DNA of 64,000 nucleotides from a virus. The notes beneath the pieces were generated by a model. The model saw only the letters and a program-made list of their open reading frames with translations. It did no database searches and was not told where the DNA came from. Of the stretch, positions 43,903 through 53,523 are shown in pieces (position 1 is the stretch's first letter; each line of letters starts with the position of its first letter). Location of the stretch: positions 62,001 to 126,000 of IMG/VR virus record IMGVR_UViG_3300032093_000002; one strand, given 5' to 3'. The position numbers were made by a program, and so were the translations under genes.

Positions 43903-45741
43903 TTATGAGTTCAACAACTTATCCAATTCTTTTTCAATTTCACCCAAAGATTGTTGTGCAATACCAAGATTGAGGGAACTCTTCCCTTTAATCATGTCAT
44001 TTTCCAATAAAATATTAAGTTCTTTCTCTTTCGATTCAGGAGTAATCTCACCCCCCTCAGTAGGTGGTGGTGGAGGAGGAGCAGCCCCTAACTCTTCACC
44101 TCCCCCTGGAGGAAGTGGTGGTGGAGGTGCAAGTTCTTCTTCTCCGCCTGGTGTTGTTGAAGCACCTGCGGAAGGTGTGCTACCTGAAGAGCTACCATAT
44201 AATTTGTCAATATTATCAAATAACCCTGTTTTACTTATAACAGTAGGTGTTGCTTTCAATTCTTCACCAACTGCTCTTTCGATTCTTTGTTGTTGTAAAT
44301 CGAGTCTGATTTCTTCATCAGACCAATTAAATATGTGTTTCTTAGCCCATGTTGCAGAAGTTGCCGCAATACCAAATCCAGTATCTGCAACCAAATCTTT
44401 ATATAGAAGAACTTTTTCTTTCCAAACATCAACTTTCAATAAGTCAGCTTGAGTTGATGGGTTAGTTAGTCCTAAAGTAAAATTATTCAATTCATCTTCG
44501 AATCCTAATAAGAACAGATGAACAATTGCAATCTTATTAAGTTCCGCCAACATACTCTTCTGAATTCTGTTGATAGTTCTAGCAAATCTAATATCTTGTA
44601 AGGCTAAGTTTTTACCATCTCCAACTACTTCCTCGAAACCTAAAAACGCCTTTGGAACACGGAGTGCAGTGAGTAACTTTTTCTGAATATACTCTATATC
44701 GGCAATCTCTGATAGGTTCGTTGCACCTGGTAATGTATCGATTGGACTAGGTGCCGCAGGGTCACGAACAGGAACAAAGTAGTCTTGGTCAACCGCCATT
44801 TGATTGAATCTCATGTCTACATTACCTGTCTTACTATCAACAATTTGTTCTCTTTTGAATTTGTTGGCCACACGTTGAACATATGCTTCAACATCGTCAT
44901 CGTTCATATTCCCTACGAACACCTTGAAAATTCTTCTTTCAGGTGCTCTTGAGGTTCTATAAATCAACATCGCATCTTCACAAAGAAGAAGTTGTTTCCA
45001 AGTTCTTCTCGCTTTCTCCAACATAGATGTTCCATAAGGAAGTTTTCTGTCATCACCTAATAATCTAAAGTGAGCCATTTCCCAAGATTGGAATTCCATA
45101 TTCTTGTTCTTCCATGTAAAATGAAGGGCTTTTTTGTCTTTATCTAATTCTTGTGTAATATCAACTGAGATTTTTGCACTAACTCCAACCTCATGTCTTT
45201 CTATTTCAATTGTTGGTAGTTGTTGACAACCTACAACACCCTTTTCAGGGTCCAGTTTCAAATAAACAAAGTTATCACCATACTTACAAGTGTTTCTTGT
45301 CCACATTGGCAAGTTGGTGTTGATGTCTAAATTACTATTGAATAAATCCGCCAAAACTCCTTTGATTCTTTTTGACTCAGAATATATCTGAAGAATAAAA
45401 CCATCCTCATTTGTAGTTGTCGACTCCTCTGCGTATATATCCAAAGCGGCTGAAATTTCGGGTGTATACTCCATTGACTCATAGTCATACTGAGCAGACA
45501 ATCTTGTTGGTTCGTAGTAGATTGCTTGAGAATATAAATTATTCTCTACCTTAGCCCACTGATTAGCCAAGTAGTAAGTCTGTTGTGCTTGAAGTTTTTC
45601 AACCTCGTATTCCTCTCTACTTTTGGTGCGTAGTAATTCTTTTTTATCAAACTTGAATGTAGGATAATCTTGATTCAGTAAAGAATTAGGTCCAAAAGTT
45701 TTCGACAGTCGTTGCCAAACTGTCATTTTTTGTTCAGCCAT
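43903..45741 (-). CDS. Portal vertex protein (T4 gp20-like)
   Basis: 612 aa. 'QYDYESMEYTPEISAALDIY' near residue 83, 'AEESTTTNEDGFILQIYSES', 'WEMAHFRLLGDDRKLPYGTS' near residue 225 and 'RRIFKVFVGNMNDDDVEAYV' near residue 270 are the gp20-type portal blocks; 'LLTALRVPKAFLGFE' follows. A Pro/Gly-rich linker at residues 510-565 precedes a helical tail. Portals form the dodecameric DNA entry ring at one capsid vertex. It follows the large terminase gene by 37 nt. TATTTATA is 28 nt upstream of the ATG. Confidence 0.9.
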   Translation of the reverse strand: MAEQKMTVWQRLSKTFGPNSLLNQDYPTFKFDKKELLRTKSREEYEVEKLQAQQTYYLANQWAKVENNLYSQAIYYEPTRLSAQYDYESMEYTPEISAALDIYAEESTTTNEDGFILQIYSESKRIKGVLADLFNSNLDINTNLPMWTRNTCKYGDNFVYLKLDPEKGVVGCQQLPTIEIERHEVGVSAKISVDITQELDKDKKALHFTWKNKNMEFQSWEMAHFRLLGDDRKLPYGTSMLEKARRTWKQLLLCEDAMLIYRTSRAPERRIFKVFVGNMNDDDVEAYVQRVANKFKREQIVDSKTGNVDMRFNQMAVDQDYFVPVRDPAAPSPIDTLPGATNLSEIADIEYIQKKLLTALRVPKAFLGFEEVVGDGKNLALQDIRFARTINRIQKSMLAELNKIAIVHLFLLGFEDELNNFTLGLTNPSTQADLLKVDVWKEKVLLYKDLVADTGFGIAATSATWAKKHIFNWSDEEIRLDLQQQRIERAVGEELKATPTVISKTGLFDNIDKLYGSSSGSTPSAGASTTPGGEEELAPPPPLPPGGGEELGAAPPPPPPTEGGEITPESKEKELNILLENDMIKGKSSLNLGIAQQSLGEIEKELDKLLNS

Positions 45742-45769
45742 ATTACAATTTAACTTATTACGTCAATAA

Positions 45770-45777
45770 TATAAATA
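45770..45777 (-). promoter_or_regulatory. Late-promoter-like TATTTATA element
   Basis: Minus-sense TATTTATA, 28 nt before the portal ATG at 45741. Confidence 0.45.
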
Positions 45778-45778
45778 G

Positions 45779-47536
45779 TTATTTGGCACCAAATAACCAC
45801 CCATATTTTTGATAATCCTGTTTAGAAGGACCCTGATTATTTGGGTGTTGCCTTCCCATTTGTGGCACGAAAGGATTGAAAAATTCTGAAGTATTTTTGT
45901 TTTCATTTACAACTGATGTCCATGAATTCAACATTGCCTTAGTATGATTTACGACTTTCTGTAATGATTGAAATGATTTTTCCGCAACATAAATTGCCAT
46001 TGACATCCCCATAATACAGTCGTCGTGATGTCCCTTTTGATGGTCGGGTCTACCATTTACATAAATGAACGTATTCATTTCGTTGTATAATCTATGTGAA
46101 TATATTTTGAATTTGTGTCTAACCGCTTCCTCAAATGATGAAATAATTTGAACTCTCTTGGAATTGAAATTTATTCCTGGAATTTTTTCATTCAGTTTGG
46201 GGTCCCATTTCCATTTGTTGGTTGTATCTACATTATCAACATATAGTCCTGCAGGATAAGACATCTCTTGCATTTTTCTTGCAGTTGAAACCCCCATCCC
46301 TCCTGTTATATCTATAACACAATATGCATTATACATTGAACCCCATTTGAATGCTATTTCTGCAATTACATCAGGTGGGACTTTACCAACATATTCTAAT
46401 ACCTGTTCTCTTTCATCAAAATCGATTATTTGTATACACGAAAAATCCTCAGAATCTCCACGTGATACGTCAACACCCATAACATATTTGTGATTATTTT
46501 CGGGTTCCTTGAATATCCATAACGCACCCCCCATTAGTTTTGCTGATGGTTCCCTTAGAGTGTTATGTGAGATTTCTTGCATCAAATCAGATTCGAAAAC
46601 GTTATCACCTGAACCCAAGAAGTTACATTCCAATTCCTGAGCAACTTTTCTTCTATCGAATTTGAGTTTCTTTACCATACCCTCAAACCAAGCAGAACAA
46701 GGTTTGTATCCTTTAGCAATATAATCTGTTGTTGTTGTATGGTCCCTTTCATAAGGGTTTTCTACAGATAAATCTAAAACTGTATCGGCAGGATAATCCT
46801 CCCTATTCAACAGAAAATGAACTAAGTCATTCGTTTTCACCATATACAGGTCTTTAGTATATCTTGGGTCTCTATACCAAAACATCTCAGAGATTTTGAA
46901 TTCATTCATTCCTCTCAAGGCTTGGTCATAGATATCATAATAAATTGGGTCATAACCGTTTGGAGTTGATATTACAATCACCTTACCACCCGTGGAGAGT
47001 GATGCCATACAAGCGGACCAAAAGTCGTTGTCGGCTTCAATGAACGCCGCTTCATCAAATACAAGTATAGTAGGGGTATAACCTCTCAGGGCATCTCTTG
47101 ATGTTGCAACCGCTTTTACTTCACAATCATTTGTGAGTTTGAAATGTCGTTGAGAATTTTTTTCAGCGGAAAATCCAACACCAACCCATGATGGCCATTG
47201 TTCAGTGAATCCCCTGATTTTGTTTGCCATCTCGACAGATGTATCGAGTTTGTTAGCGATAATGAGAATTTTTTCTGGCTTATTCTTTTTTGCAAATACT
47301 AATTTTTTTGATGCCCAAGCAGCAGTCACTGTTGATACTCCAGCCTGACGATACTTTAAGGCAATATTTTCATTATACTTATCGTAATCTTCTATCAGTG
47401 AGACTTGGTCAGGGAATAAATCTAATGGAACATACTTCTGAACAGTGTTGTCGTATGTTTGTAAATAAGTTCGAAGTGCATAAGGAGTGCTCCTAACACA
47501 CTTCGTAACCTCTATAATTAATTGTTCTTTAGTCAC
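45779..47536 (-). CDS. terL: Large terminase subunit (T4 gp17-like)
   Basis: 585 aa. 'LKYRQAGVSTVTAAWASKKL' near residue 60 is the Walker A variant of terminases, 'TILVFDEAAFIEAD' near residue 157 the Walker B with catalytic Glu, and 'VISTPNGYDPI' the coupling motif. The nuclease domain shows 'YVMGVDVSRGDSEDFS' near residue 352, 'CVIDITGGMGVS' and a late 'HHDDCIMGMSMAIYVAEKS', the acidic RNase-H-like site. It cuts and pumps DNA into the prohead. No split or intron is seen. Confidence 0.94.
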   Translation of the reverse strand: MTKEQLIIEVTKCVRSTPYALRTYLQTYDNTVQKYVPLDLFPDQVSLIEDYDKYNENIALKYRQAGVSTVTAAWASKKLVFAKKNKPEKILIIANKLDTSVEMANKIRGFTEQWPSWVGVGFSAEKNSQRHFKLTNDCEVKAVATSRDALRGYTPTILVFDEAAFIEADNDFWSACMASLSTGGKVIVISTPNGYDPIYYDIYDQALRGMNEFKISEMFWYRDPRYTKDLYMVKTNDLVHFLLNREDYPADTVLDLSVENPYERDHTTTTDYIAKGYKPCSAWFEGMVKKLKFDRRKVAQELECNFLGSGDNVFESDLMQEISHNTLREPSAKLMGGALWIFKEPENNHKYVMGVDVSRGDSEDFSCIQIIDFDEREQVLEYVGKVPPDVIAEIAFKWGSMYNAYCVIDITGGMGVSTARKMQEMSYPAGLYVDNVDTTNKWKWDPKLNEKIPGINFNSKRVQIISSFEEAVRHKFKIYSHRLYNEMNTFIYVNGRPDHQKGHHDDCIMGMSMAIYVAEKSFQSLQKVVNHTKAMLNSWTSVVNENKNTSEFFNPFVPQMGRQHPNNQGPSKQDYQKYGWLFGAK

Positions 47537-47544
47537 AGGTAAGG

Positions 47545-48852
47545 TTATTTAGGTCTTGATATACCTAAACTACCTAAGAAATCATCTAAGTCATCTTCGT
47601 CATCCTCATCTTCAGAGTCTGACCCAGTTTCTTCCTTGTAGTCATCAAACTCTCTTTTGAGTTCTTTAGCTTCTTTCATGATTTCATCGAATCTTTGAGT
47701 TGCTTTTTTCACTTTTGATTGGTCTTCGGAAATAGCGTTTCCGATAATCTCCAAAAATTCTTCGGCAGGTATTTGGTATAACTGAATGTGGAACCAGTTT
47801 ATTAGACCCTTGTTTTCCTCTTCAAACATTTCATCGGGTAATGCGAATCTGATTTTTTCTACGATTTCAGGACCTATTCTTAATTGCATAGGTTCGTTAG
47901 ATAAAATATCAACTTGACCTTGAACCTTTTGTCTCATGTCCGGGTCTTCAGGTAGACCATATCTACCTTTAGCTTCTTCTATACCTTTTATAATTTCATG
48001 ACACAAGATTGGGAAAATCATACCAAAGGCGTTTATTACAGTATCTGGTTTTTCTTCAGATTCTCCTTCTTCATCTCCTTCTTCATCATCATTGTCAGAG
48101 TTTCCTAATTCGACCTTTCCAGCTACGCCTTGACCTGTTTGGCTCATCATCTCAATCATTTGTTCCATAGTGAAATACATGAAATCATTGATTGCCATTA
48201 TACCCAAGTAATCCCTATATAGAGATGGGTCAATTGCATCCAACCTTTCTTTAATTTCAGGTTTTTGAAAAACGTAGTGTCCTTTTTTTGCCGCCCCTTG
48301 AATTATAGCATTAATGATGTTTCTTTTGTGTTTTTCAAGTTCTAATTGTTCTTCATCTGTCAAATCTTCAACATCAAAAGAAATTTGTGGCATTTGAGGT
48401 TTTTTTTCCTTTTCTTCTTCTTCGTCTTCTTCAGGTTCATATCTGAAGTTAGAAACATCGATTGGTTCCCTATTAAGATATGGCTTTATAGTAAACCAAC
48501 CAGCAGGAATTTCGGTCTCATCTAAAGACGCCTCAACAGCTAACTGCTCTAACTCATCCCTGTGTTGAGATTCGATTCTCATTATGTTAGGTAAACGACT
48601 CATCATTTCCTGATAAATCATGCCTTGAACCTGTTTTGAACTTATATTTCTATTTCCAGTAACTTCTCTCAACTTATCGGCTACTTTTCCGAAACGGGAA
48701 CTCACTAACCTTTGAACATCTTCAGTCCCCTTTTTCAGTGCAGGATTTTTTGCATAAAGACCTTCAGGGTCTTTCAATTTTCTTTCAAGACTAGGGTCCA
48801 TTCTTTCGCTTCTCCCACCGTAATTGATTTGTTCTTTAATTCTCTTTGCCAT
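47545..48852 (-). CDS. Hypothetical phage protein next to terminase
   Basis: 435 aa, strongly acidic in the middle and C-terminus, mostly helical. 'QGMIYQEMMSRLPNIMRIES' and 'EIPAGWFTIKPYLNREPIDV' are distinct blocks; the C-terminal tail is a run of Asp/Glu. It lies 8 nt before the terminase gene and after a presumed virion-protein gene. It could be a packaging or neck component, or a scaffold, but no family is recognised. Confidence 0.55.
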   Translation of the reverse strand: MAKRIKEQINYGGRSERMDPSLERKLKDPEGLYAKNPALKKGTEDVQRLVSSRFGKVADKLREVTGNRNISSKQVQGMIYQEMMSRLPNIMRIESQHRDELEQLAVEASLDETEIPAGWFTIKPYLNREPIDVSNFRYEPEEDEEEEKEKKPQMPQISFDVEDLTDEEQLELEKHKRNIINAIIQGAAKKGHYVFQKPEIKERLDAIDPSLYRDYLGIMAINDFMYFTMEQMIEMMSQTGQGVAGKVELGNSDNDDEEGDEEGESEEKPDTVINAFGMIFPILCHEIIKGIEEAKGRYGLPEDPDMRQKVQGQVDILSNEPMQLRIGPEIVEKIRFALPDEMFEEENKGLINWFHIQLYQIPAEEFLEIIGNAISEDQSKVKKATQRFDEIMKEAKELKREFDDYKEETGSDSEDEDDEDDLDDFLGSLGISRPK

Positions 48853-48853
48853 G

Positions 48854-49732
48854 TTATTTTTCTAATAGATTCATAATTAAGTCAATCACCTCATCTTTAG
48901 CAGACTTAGCGGAAACCTTTTTAGCTTTAGGTGCTGGATTTTCACCAGGGTTAGGATTTTGTCCAGGGTGTTTTGGTCTTGGTCTCGGGGCAGGTTTTCC
49001 AGGTTTCGTGCCAGGTTGTGTTTTTGGTTTGGTAGGAGCTGTTGAAGGTCCTTGTTCCGAGATATATTTAACTAAATCACCTTTAGTTATTCTTGGAGGC
49101 AAGTTTTTTTCTACTATCTTCATAATTTCGTTTTCTAAGAATAAAGATACAGGATTTTTTCCTTCCTTCAAAGACTTTTTTACATCCTTTACACATCTTT
49201 CGTATTTGTTTTTTTCTTTAGCACTCCAAAGATGTCTTTCCTTTGTTCCAAATTCTTTTCCTAATTGTGCAGTGCAGATAGCCCATGGATTTTTCTTTGT
49301 CTTCTCTTCCGACATCCCCATCATTTTTCTATTATTATCAGAATCATTATCCATTCCGTCAGGAGCCATATCATTTGCATCATGAGGTGCCTCTTGACCT
49401 GTAAGTGATTGTAACGCATCCGCACCCAAGGCGTTTTGGTCAGTTACATCATCTGTTTCAGTCTCATCTAATTCTCCTTCGGTTGTTTGAGATGCAACCA
49501 CATTACCCGCAGCATCCATCTTTATAGATACTCCATCAACATTAGCACCCGTAGTCCTTGCAGTTGCCGCAGGTATAGTTGTCTTTGTGATTTGTTTTTT
49601 TTCTTGTTTAACTTGTTCACTAATTACAAATCTATCAACAAGAATATCAATTTGGCTTTCGCTCAATTTAGAAAGTGTCTTTTCAGTAAGACCCTTCTCT
49701 ATCAGTTTTTTAATCTTTATTTCAGTTTTCAT
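48854..49732 (-). CDS. Putative head-internal protein with targeting helix and Cys block
   Basis: 292 aa. The N-terminus has a helix 'TEIKIKKLIEKGLTEKTLSK' and 'LSESQIDILVDRFVISE' before Q, an IxE-type site. The middle 'NPWAICTAQLGKEFGTKERH' then 'KNKYERCVKDVKKSLKEG' is a motif found repeatedly in phage proteins of this type. A Pro/Lys-rich linker leads to a C-terminal helix 'KDEVIDLIMNLLEK'. Multi-motif, likely packaged or core protein; no enzymatic site. Overlaps the next gene by 11 nt. Confidence 0.58.
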   Translation of the reverse strand: MKTEIKIKKLIEKGLTEKTLSKLSESQIDILVDRFVISEQVKQEKKQITKTTIPAATARTTGANVDGVSIKMDAAGNVVASQTTEGELDETETDDVTDQNALGADALQSLTGQEAPHDANDMAPDGMDNDSDNNRKMMGMSEEKTKKNPWAICTAQLGKEFGTKERHLWSAKEKNKYERCVKDVKKSLKEGKNPVSLFLENEIMKIVEKNLPPRITKGDLVKYISEQGPSTAPTKPKTQPGTKPGKPAPRPRPKHPGQNPNPGENPAPKAKKVSAKSAKDEVIDLIMNLLEK

Positions 49733-50114
49733 AAACTACTTTCTTTTCAAATTCTAAAATCAAATCTCTTTCGTAGAGTTTGTCTTTTATTTGTTGTTCT
49801 GTTTCACCAAATCTGAAGACTAATCTTTTTTTATTTTCATCATCAGACTCCCAAGCTAACGAGACTACGTCATCAATTGCATCTACCATAGAAAAAAAAT
49901 CGGAGTTCTGAATCAAATCCAATTTTATCTCGGTATTTCTCAGAACTCCTACTTTCTTTATATATTTTAACTCAGGTGGTGTCGGGTATCCATTAGATGG
50001 TTTACTCTCCCAATATTCTCCCCACACATCCAAAGTATCTGAGAAAATGAATTCGTAAAGGTTGTCTCCTTTATAGTTGGGACCTAATCCGTTTACAAAT
50101 ATCAATTGACTCAT
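49722..50114 (-). CDS. Hypothetical phage protein
   Basis: 130 aa, compact mixed alpha/beta ('QLIFVNGLGPNYKGDNLYEF', 'DTLDVWGEYWESKPSNGYPT'). No family recognised. It overlaps both neighbours by 4-11 nt within the head-associated operon 47545-51436. A structural joint protein is possible. Confidence 0.55.
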   Translation of the reverse strand: MSQLIFVNGLGPNYKGDNLYEFIFSDTLDVWGEYWESKPSNGYPTPPELKYIKKVGVLRNTEIKLDLIQNSDFFSMVDAIDDVVSLAWESDDENKKRLVFRFGETEQQIKDKLYERDLILEFEKKVVYEN

Positions 50115-51436
50115 ACTAATAATCCTTCAGGTGAAATTTTAACTTGTTTTCCTTTATTTTCAAAAACTAAGTTTTTTTTGTTACTTTTACCTATGATGGT
50201 TGCGTTAATGTTTTCTTCTAAAAACTTTTTTGCTGCCATTTTTTGTTCGATAGATTCACCAAGTCTTTTGACTTCGGTCATCTGTCTTTTCAAAGAAATC
50301 ATAGATTGTTTTTTTCTCTCACCAAATTTTTCTCTATTCTCCAATATTTCTTTTTTACTAATCTCGAAATATTTCGAAATAACTTTGTCGATTTTGGATT
50401 CACCAAAAATACTGTCAAAAATTGCTCCATTAGTAGATTTCTTTTCTTGCTCGTCTGATTGTGTTAGTTTCGAAGTTACATAAGATGCTACTACAGGTGC
50501 CGCTGCTCTTGCAATTGTATCCCATTGTTCACCTACCTCACCTTCAACTGGAATGTCCATATCTGTTTGGATATCTTCTACTTCAGTATCATAAGTAATA
50601 TCTTCCTCTGCTGATGGTTCTTCCATACCCATTTCTTCATCTTCACCTTCAACCTCTTCAAATTTAGATAAAATATCTTCTTTATCTTCTTCACTTAAAA
50701 CACCTAAATCCAATGAAGATAAAACCATGTTGATAACGTATTTCACGTTTTCAGATGTCATACCTTCTTCACTATCAAGAGTTCTTATTTTTTGTGTGAG
50801 TTTACCAGTAAGTTTTTGTATTGTTTTGAATGTAACTTTCTCTTCTCCACCAATTTCTACTTCAGCATCCATTTCAACTTCACCTTCAGGTGCACCCATT
50901 TCATCAGCCCCCATGTCTTCCATTCCCATTTCTTCACCGCCAATTGCATCTGGTGCATCTGCGGCAGAAACTTCAGCATCAGGTGATGGTGGTAATTCAG
51001 GAGATGGAACTGCAGGTGGTTCAGCTGGTGGAACATCCTGTGGTTCAGCAACGGGTTTTGGAGTCTTTAAAACGATTTTTTTTTGCTCACCATAAAGTGA
51101 GACACCTTCTTCGTTTTCGTTAATTCTATTCAACTCTCCCGCCAATAAATTCAATCTTTTGAATGCTTGAGAATATGATGAATAATATTTTCTATTCTTC
51201 ATCGGCTCGATGTAATCTGTCTGACCTTCAGATACCATTTTCTTAATGATGTAACCTTGTCTTTCTTTTACAATCTCATAAGAATTACCGTCAGCTAGAC
51301 CGATAGAATATTCGCTTCTACTTGTCTCATTAATTTGATTAGGAATAGACTCATTGAAACGAGCTATTTCCATAATTCTTTTAATTTTTTCTTGGCCTGT
51401 GAGCTTTTCACTTCCAATTGGTTTTAAGTCTGCCAT
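50111..51436 (-). CDS. Putative prohead core/virion protein, acidic, with protease-like site
   Basis: 441 aa. The N-terminus contains 'LTGQEKIKRIMEIARFNES' and then 'NQINE' before T, two (I/F)xE-type sites. Residues 120-330 are low-complexity (Pro, Ala, Glu, Met). The C-terminal part is helical and Lys-rich ('FDSIFGESKIDKVISKYFEI'). It is the first gene of the 51436-47545 operon. No family recognised; general features fit a core or head-filling protein. Confidence 0.55.
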   Translation of the reverse strand: MADLKPIGSEKLTGQEKIKRIMEIARFNESIPNQINETSRSEYSIGLADGNSYEIVKERQGYIIKKMVSEGQTDYIEPMKNRKYYSSYSQAFKRLNLLAGELNRINENEEGVSLYGEQKKIVLKTPKPVAEPQDVPPAEPPAVPSPELPPSPDAEVSAADAPDAIGGEEMGMEDMGADEMGAPEGEVEMDAEVEIGGEEKVTFKTIQKLTGKLTQKIRTLDSEEGMTSENVKYVINMVLSSLDLGVLSEEDKEDILSKFEEVEGEDEEMGMEEPSAEEDITYDTEVEDIQTDMDIPVEGEVGEQWDTIARAAAPVVASYVTSKLTQSDEQEKKSTNGAIFDSIFGESKIDKVISKYFEISKKEILENREKFGERKKQSMISLKRQMTEVKRLGESIEQKMAAKKFLEENINATIIGKSNKKNLVFENKGKQVKISPEGLLV

Positions 51437-51455
51437 ATCTTAAATTATAATTTTT

Positions 51456-52466
51456 TTAGTTGTTTAATCCGTTAAACCCTCCTAAGGTTATTGCGTTTAG
51501 TTGTATCGCAATGCCATTCTCGGTTGCGTATGCTGGATGAGGTACTTGTGTTCCTGCAGGTAATGTCCCGCCACTGAACGAACCTAACATTTCAGCAGTA
51601 TATTCATAATTTTGGTTTACAGAAGTTCCAGTATAAACCACACCACAATCTGCACAATCAACAAATGGACCGTCTACAAATGTTGCAGTTGCAACGATTG
51701 GACCATAACTTGTATCAGTTATGAAATAACAGTTATAATCTAAATTGTTGTTATCAAACGTGAATAAATACATTTCACCAATAGTTGGTGAAACTCCTGA
51801 AATCTCTACACTCCATGTTGTTCCAATACAATCCGTAATTAACCAGAATCCTGGAGGTGTTGGAGTTGGAGTTCTTGTTGGCGTAGGTGTTGTTGTGTTT
51901 GTTGGTGTCACAGGTGGTGTTCCTGTTGGCGTTGATGTTACAGTCGGAGACACAGTAGGTGTAGTTGTTGTTGTCGGTGTAACCGCTGGAGTTCCTGTGT
52001 TTGTTGGTGTTTGAGTTAATGTTGCCGATACTGATGGTGTAGGTGTTGATGTTTGAGCAGGTGTTCCTGTATTGGTATTCGTTGGTGTGTTTGTTGCCGT
52101 TACCGACGGAGTTGGTGTTGACGTAACTGAAGGAGTTCTTGTTGGAGTAGGTGTTTGAGTTCCTGTTACAGGAGGTGTTGATGTTACCGTAGGAGTTTGA
52201 GTTGTGGTAACTGATGGTGTAGGCGTTGGGGTGACAACCGCTTGACATGTTGCACAATCACCATAATCAGATGACATGAAACTAACCACATCCAAACCTG
52301 TTGTAGGCTCAGCATTATCGATAATGTCATAACAACCCTCAGCTGTAGCTCCTGTGAATCTTAAAAAGTAATTCCCGTTTACCGCAGGGAGATTTGAACT
52401 ATCAAAATCGACTAGTATCGCTGGACCGCCACTACAAGCACCAATAAGATATGTAACTAAAGCCAT
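51456..52466 (-). CDS. Thr/Pro-linker fibre protein with duplicated Cys module
   Basis: 336 aa. Two similar modules, residues 1-75 ('ILVDFDSSNLPAVNGNYFLR' ... 'YGDCATCQA') and about 205-280 ('EMYLFTFDNNNLDYNCYFIT' ... 'VDCADCGVV'), flank a 125-residue Thr/Pro linker. Each ends in DCAxC, perhaps a disulfide or metal site. The C-terminal 45 residues are Gly/Asn-rich. It is the third such bead-and-linker protein in the window and is far from the other two. A TATTTATA element is 12 nt upstream. Virion surface location is inferred. Confidence 0.72.
   Translation of the reverse strand: MALVTYLIGACSGGPAILVDFDSSNLPAVNGNYFLRFTGATAEGCYDIIDNAEPTTGLDVVSFMSSDYGDCATCQAVVTPTPTPSVTTTQTPTVTSTPPVTGTQTPTPTRTPSVTSTPTPSVTATNTPTNTNTGTPAQTSTPTPSVSATLTQTPTNTGTPAVTPTTTTTPTVSPTVTSTPTGTPPVTPTNTTTPTPTRTPTPTPPGFWLITDCIGTTWSVEISGVSPTIGEMYLFTFDNNNLDYNCYFITDTSYGPIVATATFVDGPFVDCADCGVVYTGTSVNQNYEYTAEMLGSFSGGTLPAGTQVPHPAYATENGIAIQLNAITLGGFNGLNN
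51857..52235 (-). repeat. Imperfect Thr/Pro-coding repeat array
   Basis: Degenerate GTTGGTGT-type units on the plus strand encode about 125 residues of Thr/Pro repeats on the minus strand, like those at 8020-9140. Confidence 0.75.
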
Positions 52467-52478
52467 CTAATTTTTCTT

Positions 52479-52486
52479 TATAAATA
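52479..52486 (-). promoter_or_regulatory. Late-promoter-like TATTTATA element
   Basis: Minus-sense TATTTATA, 12 nt before the ATG at 52466. Confidence 0.5.
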
Positions 52487-52515
52487 TACGATTTATATAA
52501 AATAACTAATTATTA

Positions 52516-53259
52516 TCAATCAAGAGACTTAATTTCAATTGAAAGTTCTTTGTCTTTGATTTTCGTTTTTTCATCGAATAATTTTCCAATGTGTCCTGAC
52601 CTTCTCAAAAATTTGAAAACTAAATTTTCATATGAGAATTCACCGTCTTTATTTAAACCTGATTGTCTGTAGTCTTTGAGTTTTTCTTTCAATTTTTTCA
52701 ACTCTTCAGTTTTACCTGTTGATTTAGCGTCTTCAACAGCATCGTCAATTTTTTCAGTCCAACATTTGATTTTATTTTTCAAAACTGACATATTAAGCTT
52801 CAATTCCTTTTTTTCAGGTTTATGAATCCATTCGTCATTCATTATTGAAAATACACCATCACTGTGGTGTTCGTCAGATTCACCCTGCGCATAGACTTCC
52901 ACATCATATCCATAAATTTTGATATTGTGTTTGGAATTGAATATTTTCTTTTTTAAGTCAAATAGTTCTACGTAAAGTTCTTTTTCTTTTCCGTATCTCT
53001 CAAAATCTATAATAACGTGTAAATCAAAGTCTGAAAACTCAGACCAATTGTAGTTTGCCAAAGAACCCATTAGAAACACGTCTTCAACAAAAACATCATC
53101 ACCTAAATCATCCACAAATTCTTCAGCAATCTTCATTAACCCTTTTCTGATTTTAGGTTTCAAAGTTGCCTCCTTTGGGTCATTTGGATTTTCCCAAATT
53201 TTTGGATTCAAAGTATCACGAACCGAAAAACTACTTATAATTTTTTGAAAATTACTCAT
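52516..53259 (-). CDS. Predicted nucleotidyltransferase (Pol beta-like)
   Basis: 247 aa. 'VFLMGSLANYNWSEFSDFDL' near residue 63 is the GS-x-x-x-x(9)-SDxD motif, and 'HVIIDFERYG' follows. A third acid near 'DVEVYAQGESDEHHS' completes the three carboxylates expected. Such enzymes transfer nucleotides to protein, RNA or small molecules, and many phages carry copies of unclear role. The C-terminal part has a helical 'NLVFKFLRRSGHIGKLFDEK' block. TATTTATT lies 4 nt upstream. Confidence 0.72.
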   Translation of the reverse strand: MSNFQKIISSFSVRDTLNPKIWENPNDPKEATLKPKIRKGLMKIAEEFVDDLGDDVFVEDVFLMGSLANYNWSEFSDFDLHVIIDFERYGKEKELYVELFDLKKKIFNSKHNIKIYGYDVEVYAQGESDEHHSDGVFSIMNDEWIHKPEKKELKLNMSVLKNKIKCWTEKIDDAVEDAKSTGKTEELKKLKEKLKDYRQSGLNKDGEFSYENLVFKFLRRSGHIGKLFDEKTKIKDKELSIEIKSLD

Positions 53260-53263
53260 CCTA

Positions 53264-53271
53264 AATAAATA
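53264..53271 (-). promoter_or_regulatory. Late-promoter-like TATTTATT element
   Basis: Minus-sense TATTTATT, 4 nt before the ATG at 53259. Confidence 0.4.
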
Positions 53272-53280
53272 GTCAGAGTG

Positions 53281-53523
53281 TTATAGTTTTTTATATTTGA
53301 ATTTTTTTGAAATATCAGTTGTGAAAAACTTTCCTTGTGATTCTGATTTTCTGAACTTTGTGTAAATCTGATGTGGAACTTCATCGTATTCATATCGAAA
53401 CCCGTTGTTAAATTCAACAATCATTTTTTTAGTTTCAGTATCATATTCGCTTTTTTTGATATTTGAAGATTTTATTTCATTCAAAATCTTTGTTCCTTTA
53501 ATTTCTTCTTTAATTATTGCCAT
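53281..53523 (-). CDS. KTSC-domain protein
   Basis: 80 aa. 'KSSNIKKSEYDTETKKMIVE' followed by 'FNNGFRYEYDEVPHQIYTKF' and 'ESQGKFFTTDI' is the KTSC pattern (S-x-x-I-x-x-x-x-Y ... Y-x-Y-x-x-V-P ... S-x-G-x-x-F), a small domain of unknown function found in phages and bacteria. The final Cys of the namesake motif is not present. It overlaps the next gene (53510-53812) by 14 nt. Confidence 0.75.
   Translation of the reverse strand: MAIIKEEIKGTKILNEIKSSNIKKSEYDTETKKMIVEFNNGFRYEYDEVPHQIYTKFRKSESQGKFFTTDISKKFKYKKL

Noticed and set aside
43970-44452. 160-residue Gly/Ser/Pro-rich plus-strand frame opposite the portal gene
   Set aside because: It is antisense to the portal Pro/Gly linker, while the portal frame has clear family motifs.
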